A stretch of DNA of 61,550 bases, taken from positions 1-61,550 of the forward strand of contig MEDY01000154.1 in NCBI GenBank assembly GCA_001724265.1, written 5' to 3'. Below, one piece after another: positions 46,001 through 56,399 of this stretch. A model generated the notes under the pieces. It was not told where the DNA came from, searched no databases, and worked only from the letters and a program-made list of their open reading frames with translations. Made by a program: the position numbers and the translations under genes. The number at the start of each line of letters is the position of its first letter. The stretch's first letter is position 1. This stretch comes from Rhizaria sp. SCN 62-66 (lineage: Eukaryota; Rhizaria, unplaced).

Positions 46001-47004
46001 TGCTTGACGAGCTCAACGAGACGGCGAACAGCAAGAAGAAGAACGCCAAGAAAGCCGCCGCCGCTGCCGCTGACGCTGCGGCCGCCGACACCGCTGACTC
46101 CGCAGACTCGGTCGACGCCGACGACGCTGCCAACGGCGAAGGTGACGCCGACGCTGATCCTGAGCATTATGACTCGAACTCGAGCGCGGATTTGCTCAGC
46201 GGCTCTGACAGCAGCAGCGGCGCTGATAGCATGGATAAGCTCGACCTGGGCGCCGCAGCAGCCCACACCAACACCAACAGCAACGGTAATCTCCACAGTG
46301 GCGGTAGAGCGACCTCTGCTGCTGCTGTGAACGCGCCCTCGCTTGTGGCTGCGGCCAAGGCCAAGGCCACGGCCGCGGTGTTGGCGGCCGACGATGCGCT
46401 CGACTCTAGCAGCGCCATCTCTGACGTCATCGATGTGTGTATCGGCGGCAATAGCGACAGCGCTCGCGCTAAGTCCGCCCATCCTCACACTGGCGCGGCC
46501 GTGGTGCTGCCATCGAGGGGCGCGCTGCTGGGGTCGACCGACGGCGCCAACGGCGAAAACGCCGAGGACGGTGAGCTGCAGACGCTGGTGCTGCCCGGCG
46601 CCGCTAAGACCACAGTGGCCGTCGCGAACGCCTCCGCTAACGCCACCGCAAAGCCGGGTGTCACTGTCATTGGCGACGCTGAGGCTGAGTCCGCTGCTGC
46701 TGCTGCGAACGCTGCGGCGGGCTCCAAGGGTTTTGCCGCTGCGGCGACGGCTGCGTTTACGGGCGCGGCGCGGCTAGTGACGCAAAACGCACTGCCCTAC
46801 GCGCGCGCCGCCGCTGCTGCCGCCGCCGCCGCAGTGATGGGCAGCCCTCAGCGCACCGACGCGAAGCCGCAGACTGACGCTGACGCTGATGCTGATGCTA
46901 AAGCGGAGGCAGAGGCGGAGGATGCAGTGCTGGCCGCGCTCGGCGTGACTGGCGCCGCGGGCGACGAGGCTGGCGCGCTGGCGCTGGCGCTCCAGTTTGA
47001 CTAA
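43015..47004 (+). CDS. DNAAF2-like: Kintoun/DNAAF2-like PIH1 protein (axonemal dynein assembly factor)
   Basis: 1,329 residues from ATG (MIRANNIPPSS) to TAA, several hundred longer than typical Kintoun because of Ala/Ser/Pro inserts. Residues about 40-215 are the PIH domain: FRKLFEDYLKDLADP, then KLFINVCHHPDV, WEVPTSLSPPRACQD, and AVVVDAVFNSGTLANA. A second conserved block at about 510-600 contains VQYQANVKLPFPV. A CS/p23-like beta segment lies at about 905-990 (SPESVTLTFPVKGALL, TLTVGKTNVIVHLSKAV). Kintoun works with HSP90/HSP70 in the cytoplasm to preassemble outer and inner dynein arms, so its presence implies motile cilia or flagella in this organism. No intron. Confidence 0.85.
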   Translation: MIRANNIPPSSAASAAGAASRPPGVPPSGPAAGRPPGGGTGGKEPLNVTPEEQSRIAAALQQPEFRKLFEDYLKDLADPATRAESEQYLAEMEARGDLGLAPGEHLIRPKPAFALKAWTADGAKLFINVCHHPDVAPAQATRSTGPAGSAGASGEAWEVPTSLSPPRACQDAEGRPAVVVDAVFNSGTLANAARRPALKRLLVDVALERVDHMLATGPPPGGNNAANAAAAPKGLKRAVPPAAANSNSNSNSNNKFDSAAAQESVKRNMDAMRTLMTRAQAAAKAGKSSDAQHFATQAARMQQRIAVATAEIAAAAGNGNGGGDGAALATVFEHRVLTRENIGGDPPALVCRKAPGSDTTQSPSPAPTSAASAQSTAAAAATPAAAAKAAAVAKAAAAASPESKTSALAKDPVKDASARATAKPTSPTPESDSTAADEPSNGPAAAAQHASLVRVTPAHTVTHVSAPSADSTAGTGGADNPWLATAQAGLSARASELLATGPLATRPAALTVVFQLPQRDSARGIALVPERDRLTLESDPVLAAAADSATASASASASWVQYQANVKLPFPVLGEQAHAARWARKLRTLTVTLPVAPPGDEEIVRERERVEAMVRDAEAAAHRHQSTAGKSKHSSGSGSSSGSSSACASAQNAVVESKNDGALGSVSISVTAPAVKPTAGEAKDSTLGEVANKNNSNGSESPQTKSLSPDSACSTPLSPESARAVLMTSPRSILRRPSSPDLVAPGFASNAAAADAFSNGPGSSHGSQVGGDSPGTAARKRVSFGQFNEAVSHQGAIYHEVLLDAHDPAFNAEVSPPDMAPLPHLFRDPLEYLNTPSAIAAVAAAAAIRASRGASPGPNSPALHGNGRGGQSPSLSPAASPALSSLVAPSGPRKVVRVRATRRSPSFHYTQSPESVTLTFPVKGALLGKTEAEFGPSSVALVIATPAPRPATAFTLRLFAEVLPERCTLTVGKTNVIVHLSKAVRVMWPDAFADGVLDELNETANSKKKNAKKAAAAAADAAAADTADSADSVDADDAANGEGDADADPEHYDSNSSADLLSGSDSSSGADSMDKLDLGAAAAHTNTNSNGNLHSGGRATSAAAVNAPSLVAAAKAKATAAVLAADDALDSSSAISDVIDVCIGGNSDSARAKSAHPHTGAAVVLPSRGALLGSTDGANGENAEDGELQTLVLPGAAKTTVAVANASANATAKPGVTVIGDAEAESAAAAANAAAGSKGFAAAATAAFTGAARLVTQNALPYARAAAAAAAAAVMGSPQRTDAKPQTDADADADAKAEAEAEDAVLAALGVTGAAGDEAGALALALQFD

Positions 47005-47743
47005 GATCTCATGTGAGAGTCTATTGCTCTTGAGAGTCGAGCGATCCGCTCGATAACTGTGGCTGAGACTGAGATTGAGAAGCAGTTGGACTGGTGTCGG
47101 CGATGCTGGGTGTGTGTACTGATATAGAAAACATTGACTACATAGTTTATTTGAAAATTGTATGAATGATGACATAATTAACCCAACAAATTGATGTGTA
47201 TATTTCATGAAAGCATTTACATGTAACTTTGATATGAGTAAAATCTGCTCGCGTGCGTCACAGTGAGACACAGCTCAATTCCGGCTGTGTCACCGTGTTA
47301 TGTGGCGAATCGTGGGCAGATATAAAATACGCTGTCAACGGACGTGGGTGCAGATGTTGTGAGAACAGATAGCTGAAACAAGAAGTCTTTTGTCAAGTGA
47401 TGACAATTTTATGAAGATGAGGCTGTGACGCACAGCGGGATGGTGGCACAAACGGATCGGCAATAAACCAAGAAGCCTTTAACCAAAACAGACTGTTACA
47501 GGTCCAAGACGTTCGTACATTAAATAAACACAACTGACTGTATTGAAAATACTGTAGCATAATTATAATGAATTCTTTGAATATAAGCGACACGTAGATA
47601 GAAACGGCCAAGCTTGCTCTCGCTCTTCGAGACAAGCTTTAACACGTTTGTGGCCAGTTTCCTCTGTGTTAGAGCAGCTGAGCGAATAACGCATGAAGGG
47701 TCGCTCATCGCACATACACAACAAATGCAGGTTAGCGCATTCT
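47005..47743. other. Intergenic stretch between convergent genes
   Basis: About 740 bp, AT-rich. It contains a hairpin (47267-47291, arms GACACAGC/GCTGTGTC) that could form in the Kintoun 3' flank. Otherwise nothing is seen. Confidence 0.5.
47267..47291. repeat. 8-bp inverted repeat
   Basis: GACACAGC (47267-47274) and GCTGTGTC (47284-47291) pair perfectly. Pairing extends outwards imperfectly through CAC...GTG. Confidence 0.5.
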
Positions 47744-48652
47744 TCACCAGGAGAAGAAATAGAAGTAGGTGACGCAGGCGATGCCGAAGTGGACGGCGGC
47801 GATTGCAATCATGAGCACAATACCGGTCTTCTTGTGCGTCTCGACCTCCTCGGCGTTATCCTGCGGCACGGCCGCGGAGAGGAAGTACGAGTAGATGTTG
47901 CGGGTGAGGAAGAGCGCGCTGCAGAACCAGGCGAGGCAGACGCCCGCGAGGTTGATGTAAGGCACGGGAATGGCGCAGATTGGGCAGATGGGGATGTAGA
48001 TGGCGAACGAGTAGCCGTAGAGCGAAATAATGTTCGTCAACGGGCGGCGCGCGTTGAGCTTTTTGAGCGCAAAGTAGACGCAGATGGGGAAGATGATGCA
48101 GGAGAAGTAGAAGGTGGTGGCAGCGAGGGAGACCTTCTCGAAGTCGTAGGTCCAAACCAGGCCGTCGGCGGTGTTATTGAGGTAGTCGACAAGGTTGCCC
48201 GTAATGGCGAGCACGAAGATAAGCGTGGTGACAATCCAGAAGGGGCAGTAGAGGTCGGGCTCGGGGAGCACGCCCGTGTCGCCGTACTTGCTGGGCTGCT
48301 GAGGGGAGGCGGAAGAAGGGTCGATCTCGGCGTCCGAGGGCGCGGCGGCCGCGGCGTCGGAAGCCACAGGCGCGGAGACGTCCGAGGCTGAGGGGTAGAA
48401 GACGGGGCCGAAGGGCACGAGTGCGCGCAGAACGCGGATGCCGGCCTCCTTAGAGCTGATGTCGAAAAAGGCTTGGTAGTAGCTCAACGTGCAGCAGTTG
48501 CCACGGGCGGGGCGCGCGGGCTGGCCGTTGTTGTCCAGCGTCACCGTGTGCGAGTGCGCGTTCGAGCCCGGTGCGGGGCCCTGCTGCTGAGCGTTGCTGG
48601 GGCTGCCACCGCCGACCACGAGGTCGGCCAGAGTGCTGCCGATGCGGGACAT
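47744..48652 (-). CDS. Yip1-domain Golgi protein (YIPF1/YIPF2-like)
   Basis: 302 residues from ATG (MSRIGSTLADL) to TGA. The cytosolic N-terminus includes CTLSYYQAFFDISSKEAGIR (54-73), the family's conserved block before the membrane region. It is followed by a poorly conserved Ala/Asp/Ser linker. Five predicted helices span about 136-157, 175-196, 204-227, 231-255 and 276-300, with YCPFWIVTTLIFVLAITGN typical of YIPF1/2. Yip1 proteins bind Rab GTPases and organise Golgi or endosomal membranes. The frame is open upstream of the ATG for about 20 codons without a stop, so a longer N-terminus from another exon is possible. Confidence 0.85.
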   Translation of the reverse strand: MSRIGSTLADLVVGGGSPSNAQQQGPAPGSNAHSHTVTLDNNGQPARPARGNCCTLSYYQAFFDISSKEAGIRVLRALVPFGPVFYPSASDVSAPVASDAAAAAPSDAEIDPSSASPQQPSKYGDTGVLPEPDLYCPFWIVTTLIFVLAITGNLVDYLNNTADGLVWTYDFEKVSLAATTFYFSCIIFPICVYFALKKLNARRPLTNIISLYGYSFAIYIPICPICAIPVPYINLAGVCLAWFCSALFLTRNIYSYFLSAAVPQDNAEEVETHKKTGIVLMIAIAAVHFGIACVTYFYFFSW

Positions 48653-49546
48653 GAGGGAAGAAGTCGACCTGACGGTTTGTGGTGACTTGGGGTTGGGCGC
48701 CTTGTCGGAGGGGCTAGGGTCTTACGGGTGCCTGATAGAGGGAAAACAGATACGGGACAATAATGAAACGCAAGAGTGAAATATAATATTCCGGCGACAA
48801 TAGCACCGTCGGAGATTTTGATCGGTAAGAGTCTCGGATCGGCGATCGAGACGTGGACAACAAGTGATGTCAGACCCCACACGAAGAGTAGCTTTTGGAG
48901 AACCAAAGACGCAGATTTGTAATAATAACACAGTTTTAATAGCGCAACCTCCAGTGAACTGCCAGAGAGTATTGTTCAATAAGCATTGACGAACAAACGC
49001 GGCCACATAAGCGATGTTTCTAAAGTTTCGGTCTAAATTTGGTGTCTCGGTCGGTTGGTTAGCCGAGTTTTTTTGCGAACCACGATTCCCAACGAGCGAC
49101 GAAGCCTCAACTTTACTCCCATCAAGTGACACACATTGTTCGTCAATGTTAATTGTAACAACGTGTTTCATTAGAATGCGTTGTTGTCTATCTGAAGGTT
49201 CACTATAGCACCTATCTGAGGCACCTCCTGTGGCGATGCAATCATGAACCGGAAGCGTCCTCACAGACACCCTCTCCTGCAAGCTGCACTCATATTTCCC
49301 GTCAAACACGCATCATCTTATCTTTTCGCGTTCTGATTGCTCATTTTTGTTGTGTATTTGCCTTTTCTGTACCTCTGGTGCCGCTTGAAGTTGCACAGTC
49401 CTTTGTTTAGTCCACTCTCAAGTGACTAGAGAGACCTCTCCTTGCTCCCATTCGCGCGCGTACCTCGTCCGTACCAACACGAGCGTTACAGCCCGTGTTG
49501 CGCCGCGCAGCAGACCGCACCCCCGTGGTGAGCACTATTGGGCGTG
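48653..49546. promoter_or_regulatory. Divergent promoter region
   Basis: About 890 bp between the YIPF gene (-) and the FYVE-TBC gene (+), AT-rich in the middle. No named element found. Confidence 0.4.
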
Positions 49547-50029
49547 ATGTCTAAGTCTCCCCGTCCCGGCAGCAACGCCAGAGACAGCTCCAAGACCAGC
49601 GCCGCCCGCTGTTCAGATCTGGCCTCTTCGCCGAGCAGCGCTGTTCTGGCCGCGGTCACCGCCGTGACGGCCGCCCGCGCCGCGCACCACGCCATGGACC
49701 CCGAGGCCGAATACTACACGGATGCCGACGTCGACTCGAGCAGCCTCGCGTTCGCGCAGGCGCTGGCGCTGGCCCCGGCGCTGCCGCAGACCCCCCGCGG
49801 CAGCAACAGCGCGAGCCACCTCAGCAGTGCGTCTACGTCGTCGAACAGCGCAATTAGCAGCAGTGCGGGCGGCAGTGCGACGGGCGGCGGCGCGCATATG
49901 GGTCCTACACCCGGCCGCGACCGCGATGGCAGCTGCGACGAGCGCGGGCTCACGACGGGCTCGCTCGCGCTGTCCTTCCCCGACACGCCGCCGCCGACGC
50001 AGCACCCCCAGCTGCAACAGCAGAGCCAG

Positions 50030-50061
<32 letters not shown>

Positions 50062-53000
50062 GGGCTCGGCGGCGCAGGAGCAGCACCGGTACCACTCGCG
50101 CTACTCCGACAGCGGCGCCAGCACGCCCGCCCCCGCTGGGCTCGACAGCGCAGGAGGATACAGTGCGCGCTTCAGCGTCGGAGGATACAGTGCGAACGAC
50201 GGCGTCGGATATGGCGTGGATTTGACTCCGCCGCACAACGCGCACGCGCTGCCGGCGCACGCTCACGCACACGCGCACACGCATGTCAAGGGCGCGACGG
50301 TGCTCACGTACACATCGTCGCAGCCGCACGCACAGACGCTGTCGCACTCGCCGGGGCAACAGCAACCGCAGCAGGCGCAACAACAGCAGCACCAGCATAT
50401 GCATCAGCAGCACCAGCAGAGGCAGCGTCCGAACCGTGCGCGCGCGCTCTCGTCAGCGCTGTTGCCGCCACACCTCGCGCCCGTCTCTGCCGACGGCGGC
50501 GCAGTCACTGGTGATGCGAATCTGACCAATACCGGCACCGGTATCGGTGCCGGTGACGGGGGCGGAGGCGGGGCTGGCGGCGACGGCGGGGACTCTATGA
50601 GCGGCGCGCTCAGCAGTCGCGCGCGCGGCAGCCACGGGCAGCTGGCCGCTGTCGCTGCCGGCATTGTCAGTGGCAGTCCCGGACCCGGCCTTGAGAACGA
50701 CGACGATGACGCCGACGACGATTATGATCATGATGGCGAGCACAACAACGATGGCCACAACAACCGTGAACACAACGCCACTTTGGCACAGCGCAGATTC
50801 CCTCTGGCCGCGGAGCCGTCGAGCCGCAGCCGCAGTGCGAGCGCGGTCAGTGACAGCGATTCGTTCCACACAGTCTCGGGCTCTGTGGCGGTCGGGAGCA
50901 GGCCCGCGCACGCACACAGGGCGACTACGCCCACGCAAGGCCCCGACTCAGCAGCACCAAGAGCGGGCGCTGTGGTGCGAGTGTCGCTCTCGCCCTCGCG
51001 GCCGCGGCCGCAGCCGCCGCAGCCGGACTCGCCTGCGCTGTCGCACGCGCATTCTCTCAGCGCGCAGGCCCTGCAGACGCGCTCTTTCTCGCAGCTTCCG
51101 TCGCACCAAGTGCCGTCGTCGCAGCTGGCTTCCCAGCTCCCGTCGCAGCAGCCTTCTTTCGTGAGCGTCCCACCCGCCTCCGCCGCCGCCGCTGCGCTGT
51201 CGTCCGTGCCCGCGGGCGCCCCGCGCGCGCTGGCTCTGCGCACGCCGCGCTGGCAGCCCGACGCCGCTGTCGCCTCGTGTCCTCTCTGCATGGCGGCCTT
51301 CGGGCTCTTCCTCCGCAAGCACCACTGCCGCGCGTGTGGCGGCATCGCGTGCGGCCGCTGCTCGGCGCGGCGCGCGGCGCTGCCAGACTTGGGCTACGAG
51401 CGGCCCGAGCGCGTGTGCGACCGCTGCTACGAGCACGTCAAGCGCTTCCGCGTCGGTGATGCGCTCGGCAGCTCGCTAAGCTCTGGGTCACTCACAACGG
51501 CACTGGGCGCGCAGGCGCAGACACAGGCGCTGGTGGCGCCGCAGTATGCGCAGCACCCGCATCAGCAGCAGCAGCTGCACCAGCTCTTGGCGCAACAACA
51601 GTTGCTGCTGCAGCAACAAGGCTCCGCGCCCGCCAGCCCCGTGGCAGCGCCCGACGCGAGCGGTGACAGCTTCGAGGGCAGCGCCTCTCTTACTGCTGTT
51701 CCTGCGAGTGCGAGCGCGACTGCTGCGCTTCCGCTAAGCCACCGATACAGCCAGAGCCAGAGCTACACCGCGGGCGCACTGGTGGACCACACACAGGGCG
51801 ACGATGAGGCTGACGATGACAACGACAACAACAGCAACAACAACAACAACAACACCAACGGTGACGACTCCGACGACGACAACGATAACGACCGTGACAC
51901 CAACGACCTCGCACAGGCGCACGCCGTGCACGAGCACGACGGCGGCGGCGCGGGCCACGCCGCGAGCGTGTCCGGCGAGCGCATCACAGTGCACAGCCAC
52001 TACTACGCCGCGCCCGCCGGCCAGGACTCGGCCGCACAACAGGCGGCAGCGGTCGCCATAGCGCCCGTCGGTGCTCCGATCCCTCCGTCGCCCGCGCACT
52101 CGCAAACGTACTCGCAGACGCAGTTGCAGTCTTACGTGCCGCCAGCGCACCCGCTGCCGCAGCTGCCCGCGCCCGTGGCGCGCGCCGTGTCCCGCGTGTC
52201 CGCAGCGTCCGCAGCGCACGCGCGCGTGACGCTGCCGCTGTGGGAGCGTTATCTCGTCCGCCACCCGCGGCTCGACCGCTCCAGCTCGCGCGTCAAGGAG
52301 CTCCTGCGCCTGGGGCTGCCAGCGCGGCTGCGTGCGCGGATGTGGTCCGCGCTGCTCGAGACGCCGCGTCTGCAGGGCCGCTTCGACAGCATGGCGCGCG
52401 CCGCCGTGGCCCGCGCAGGCGCTGCGGCGGCCGCGGCAGTCGACCGCGCCGCCAAGGCCGCCGCGGACGCCGCCGCGGCGCGCGCAGTGGCGACGACCGC
52501 GGCCGCGGAGGAAGCCGCGGCGCTGGCCGTCGCGGCCGCGGAGCGCGAGCAGCTGCAGCAGCAGGACCTGTTGAGCGACGACGAAGCGAGTAGTGGGCTT
52601 AACTCGAGAGACGTCAGCGGGACCAGTCTCGGCCGCTGCTACAGCGACGTCGAGTCCGAGTCGTCGGTGGCTGCGTCCGCGGCTGCGACTGCCAGCGCCA
52701 CGGCCGCCGCGACCGCTGCGGCTGCTGCGACCGCAGCGGCGGCGGCCGCTGCCGCTGCAGCCGCGGTGGTGTCGGCGTCCACGTCGCACCTGCCGCTGCC
52801 GACGCGCGCGCAAGTCTTCTCCGCGCACGCTGCGCACGCCGCCGCCATCGCTGCCGCTGCTGCCGCTGCTGCCGCTGCTGCCGCTGCGAAGGCCGGCCCC
52901 GGCGCCGCTCCCGGCCACGGGCGGGCGCGCGGGGGCAGTCTACTGCCGCCGCCCCCGCCGCCCGCGCTGGTGCGTCTGCTGTGCGACATGGCCGCGATGG

Positions 53001-55867
53001 CGTCGACGGGCGCGTTCCCGTCGGGTCACATCCCGCCTGACTCGCACTACTGCTCGCTGCTGATCTTGGCGCCGACGCGCGTGCGCATGGGCACTTTCGC
53101 CGAGATCAACAAAGACGTGCGCCGCACGTTCCCTGAGTGCCCACGCTTCACCACAATCATCGCCGCACCTCGCGCGGCGAACGACAGCGCGCTGGTGAGC
53201 TTGGGCGACGACGCGCACAGCGCGGGCGACAACAGCTGTGCTATTGTCGGCTTTCACTCCGGCTCCAGCGGCGGCGGCGGTGACAAAGAGTGCGAGCCGG
53301 TGGGCGTGGGCGAGCTGCGGCGCGTTCTGACCGCGTACGCGGTGCACAACCCCGGTGTGGGCTACACGCAGTCGATGAACTGCGTGGCGGCCGCGCTGCT
53401 GGTCGTGATGGAGAGTGAGCAACTTGCTTTCTGGGCGCTTGTCGCACTGCTCGAGGGCGTGCTCTTCTCGCGTCTGCCCAACCCCGCGCTGGCCGCGTAC
53501 AACGCCGAGCAGGCCATGTACGCGCGTGACTTGACCGCGTACAACAAGGAAGTCGCCGCACACGCGCGTGCACAGGCACACGCGCGCGCCGTCGCACAGG
53601 CGCAGGCACAAACGCAGACGCAGAGCCTCGCGCTTGGGCTCGCGGGCGCGACCGGCACCGGCACGATGCAGCAGCATCAGCAGCAGCAGCAGTTGCAGCA
53701 GAGTCCCGGCGGCGTTTTTGGCACTGCGCCGCCCTCAACAGGTCGTCGGCAGCAGCTGATGGCGCTGGCGGCGGCGCAGCACGCGGCGGCCTCGCTGCTG
53801 GGCTCGGCGAGCCTGCCCTCCGCGGCGGCGCTGCTCGCGGCCGCGGGCGCGGGCGGACTAGGGCTCGCGCAGTCAGTCTCCGTGTCAGCGTCGGCGTCGC
53901 AGTACAGCAGCCTCAGCGCGACGTCCAACACGCCCGCGGCGGCACAGGCGATCGCGGCCGTCAACACGAGCTACGGCAGACTGCCCCCGGGACTGACGCC
54001 GCCCGTGCCGCCCGCGCAGCCCGCGCCGCCAGCCACGGTCGCCATCGCCTTCCACGCGCCGTCGCTCTTCGCCGTGCAGACCGAGGCGCGGACCGTGGTG
54101 ATGCTCGTGCAGTCCCGTCTCCCGCGGCTGTGGGCGCGGTTGGCCGCGCTCGACGTGTCGCTTGAGCCCTTTCTGCTGTCGTGGCTGCTGTGTCTGTTCC
54201 TCGCCGCACTGCCCGTGCCGCACTGCCTGCTGCTGTGGGACTCGGTCATGCTCGACGGCCGCCGCGCTCTGTTGCGCGCCGCGCTCGCCGTGCTCAAGGC
54301 GATCGAGCCCGAAGTGCTGCGCGCGCCCGACGCCGCCGCCGCGCTGGCGCTGCTCGCGCTCGGCTCCGGCGCGCCCACGCTCGCCGCGGCCGCGATCGAG
54401 ACGGCGACTGCCAACGCTGTCGCTGCGAACGCCGGCGGCGACGTCTCTGTGTCCGCAGCTGGATCCGCAGGATCTGCCGGCAGCGAAGCGCTGGCGCAGG
54501 CGATGCTGGGACAGGCGCTGGGCGCGGCGTCAGGCCTGCGCTATAGCCAGTCGCCTGCGATGGCCACGCTGGGGTTGGGGCCCTCTTCGCTGCGCTACCC
54601 GTTCGCGCCCAAGCAGCTCCAGCCGCAGCAACCTCAACAGCAGCAACCGCAGCTCCATCAGCCGCAGCAGCAGCAGCAGCTACAACAGGCGCAGCAAGCG
54701 CTGGCTGATGGGCTGTCGTTCAGCTACAGCCAGATGCCTGCTGCGCCTGCGGCCCCCGCAGTTGCGGTCATTGTGGCTGCGGACGACGCCGCAGACCCGG
54801 ACGCGCACCTCGAAGTCGCTGGCGTTGCCACCGTGCTCTCTCAAACGCATGCGTCGAGCAGCCAGCTGCAAGCTCCGCAGCGGCTGTCGATGAGCTCGAA
54901 CATCAGTAGCCTCGACGCACACAGCGGCGCGGCGAGCGGCGACGCCAGCGGCAGCGGCAGCGGCAGTGCGAGCGTTGCCGTGAGCTACAGCAGCAGTCTC
55001 GCCAGTAGTCGTGCCAGCAGCTTCGTGCTGCCCGACGCGCCGACGCACGGCACCGCGTCTCACGCTCTCAGTCACGACACGTTTGCGCTCGTTCCGCCGC
55101 CCGCGCTTGGGACAACAGGCGAGTCATCGCCAGTGAGCCCCGTCACCGAGACTGACGCCTCCGACGACATCGATGACGCTGCGTCGACGACAGCCTCGGT
55201 GACCGAGTCCGTCAAGGCTGCGACTGTGCCTTTTGCAACAGCAGCAACAGCGGCCTCGGCCGCTCGCAGCAGCACTCCAACTGCCTCTGCGGTCGCGCCG
55301 AGTCCGTCCGCTGGCGTGAGCGTGAGCCTGAGTGCTGGCATCGCGGCGGGCGTGGCCGCGCACACGCCGTCGTCCGTGGCCGCGGCCGCTGCGGCGATCG
55401 TCCCCGCGCCGCTGTCGCTGGCGACATTCGCGGACCTCATGTTCCGCCACCCGCTCACGCGCGGGCTCAGCGCGGCCAAGCTCGACGACCTGCGCGCGCG
55501 CGCCGCGGCAGATCTGCTTGCCGAGCGGGCCGCGGAAGCCGAGGAGGACGCGCGTCGCCGCGCCGCGCGCGAGGCCGCCGCGATTGTCGCCGCGCGCCGC
55601 GAACGCGAGAAGCGCGAGTGGGCTGCTCGGGAGGCGGCGGAGGCTGAGGCTGCTGAGGCCGCGAGCGAAGCCGCTGCGATGGCGGTCCGTGCACGCAAGG
55701 CTCGGAAGACTGCGACTGTCGAGGCTGCGGTGGAGCATACGCAACGTAGTTCACACGGCGACGGCGACGATGGCGATCATCCGTACGACGACAAAGAGTA
55801 CATCGATGAAGGTGATGAGAGCGATGAGACCGATTACTTAGAGCACGATGAGAGCGAGAAAGTGTAA
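49547..55867 (+). CDS. FYVE-TBC domain RabGAP-like protein
   Basis: 2,106 residues from ATG ([15 protein letters not shown]) to TAA, uninterrupted. Gln-, His- and Ser-rich disordered sequence fills 1-570. Residues about 577-632 form a FYVE zinc finger (WQPD, then [16 protein letters not shown], ending RVCDRC), which binds PI3P on endosomes. A Rab-GAP TBC domain follows, from about 902 ([16 protein letters not shown]) to 1600. It carries the arginine finger [11 protein letters not shown] and a YTQSMN version of the YxQ finger. The TBC fold is broken by two long low-complexity insertions, one between the N-terminal entry and the arginine finger and one after [12 protein letters not shown]. It resumes with VEPF-like [15 protein letters not shown]. 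The likely role is inactivating a Rab on PI3P membranes. A coiled Ala/Arg/Glu helix ends the protein. Confidence 0.85.
50027..50063 (+). repeat. CAG/CAA trinucleotide tract (poly-Gln)
   Basis: A run of CAG with a few CAA encodes poly-Gln in the disordered N-terminus of the FYVE-TBC protein. Shorter Gln tracts recur near 50360-50420 and 54640-54690. Confidence 0.8.
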
Positions 55868-56399
55868 AACACAGACGTTACTTAGTCAACCCAATTTCTA
55901 CTTAGAGTGAGTTTTCACAACAATACCGCAAATTCATTTTGAAATAAACAAGTTTACCGTATTTTTCCACGACTATTAAAACTATTTTTTGACTTTAAGC
56001 TTCATTTACGGCTATCTAGATGATTTCATATGACGAAAACGCACATCTTCAGCCCCTCGCTCACAGTCGCAAGTCGGCGGGGCACGTCTGTCCGGAGATC
56101 ATGGAGAGCATGCTCATATGACTCTTGAAGCTAAGTTAGAGCTATTCATACTGACTGCCATGCAGTTGAAAGTTGGCCAGCGTCCGGCTTATACGGGCTT
56201 TTCTGTACGTAAAAACTATTCTGTCCCTCCACCCACGTTTCAGTTGTCAATTTAGTGTTCTTGAAAGACTCCTGCTCCCAGCCGTCTCGGTTGCTCCCCT
56301 GCCTCTCGCTCACCCCTCTTGCGCGTTCACTATGCTACATTTGCTACTATATAGGCCCCGCTGGTGACGAAGTACACCGCACCGCGTGAGTTCACTATC
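55868..56399. promoter_or_regulatory. Intergenic region upstream of the collagen-like gene
   Basis: About 530 bp between two + strand genes. AT-rich at first, then mixed. Nothing specific is recognised. Confidence 0.5.
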
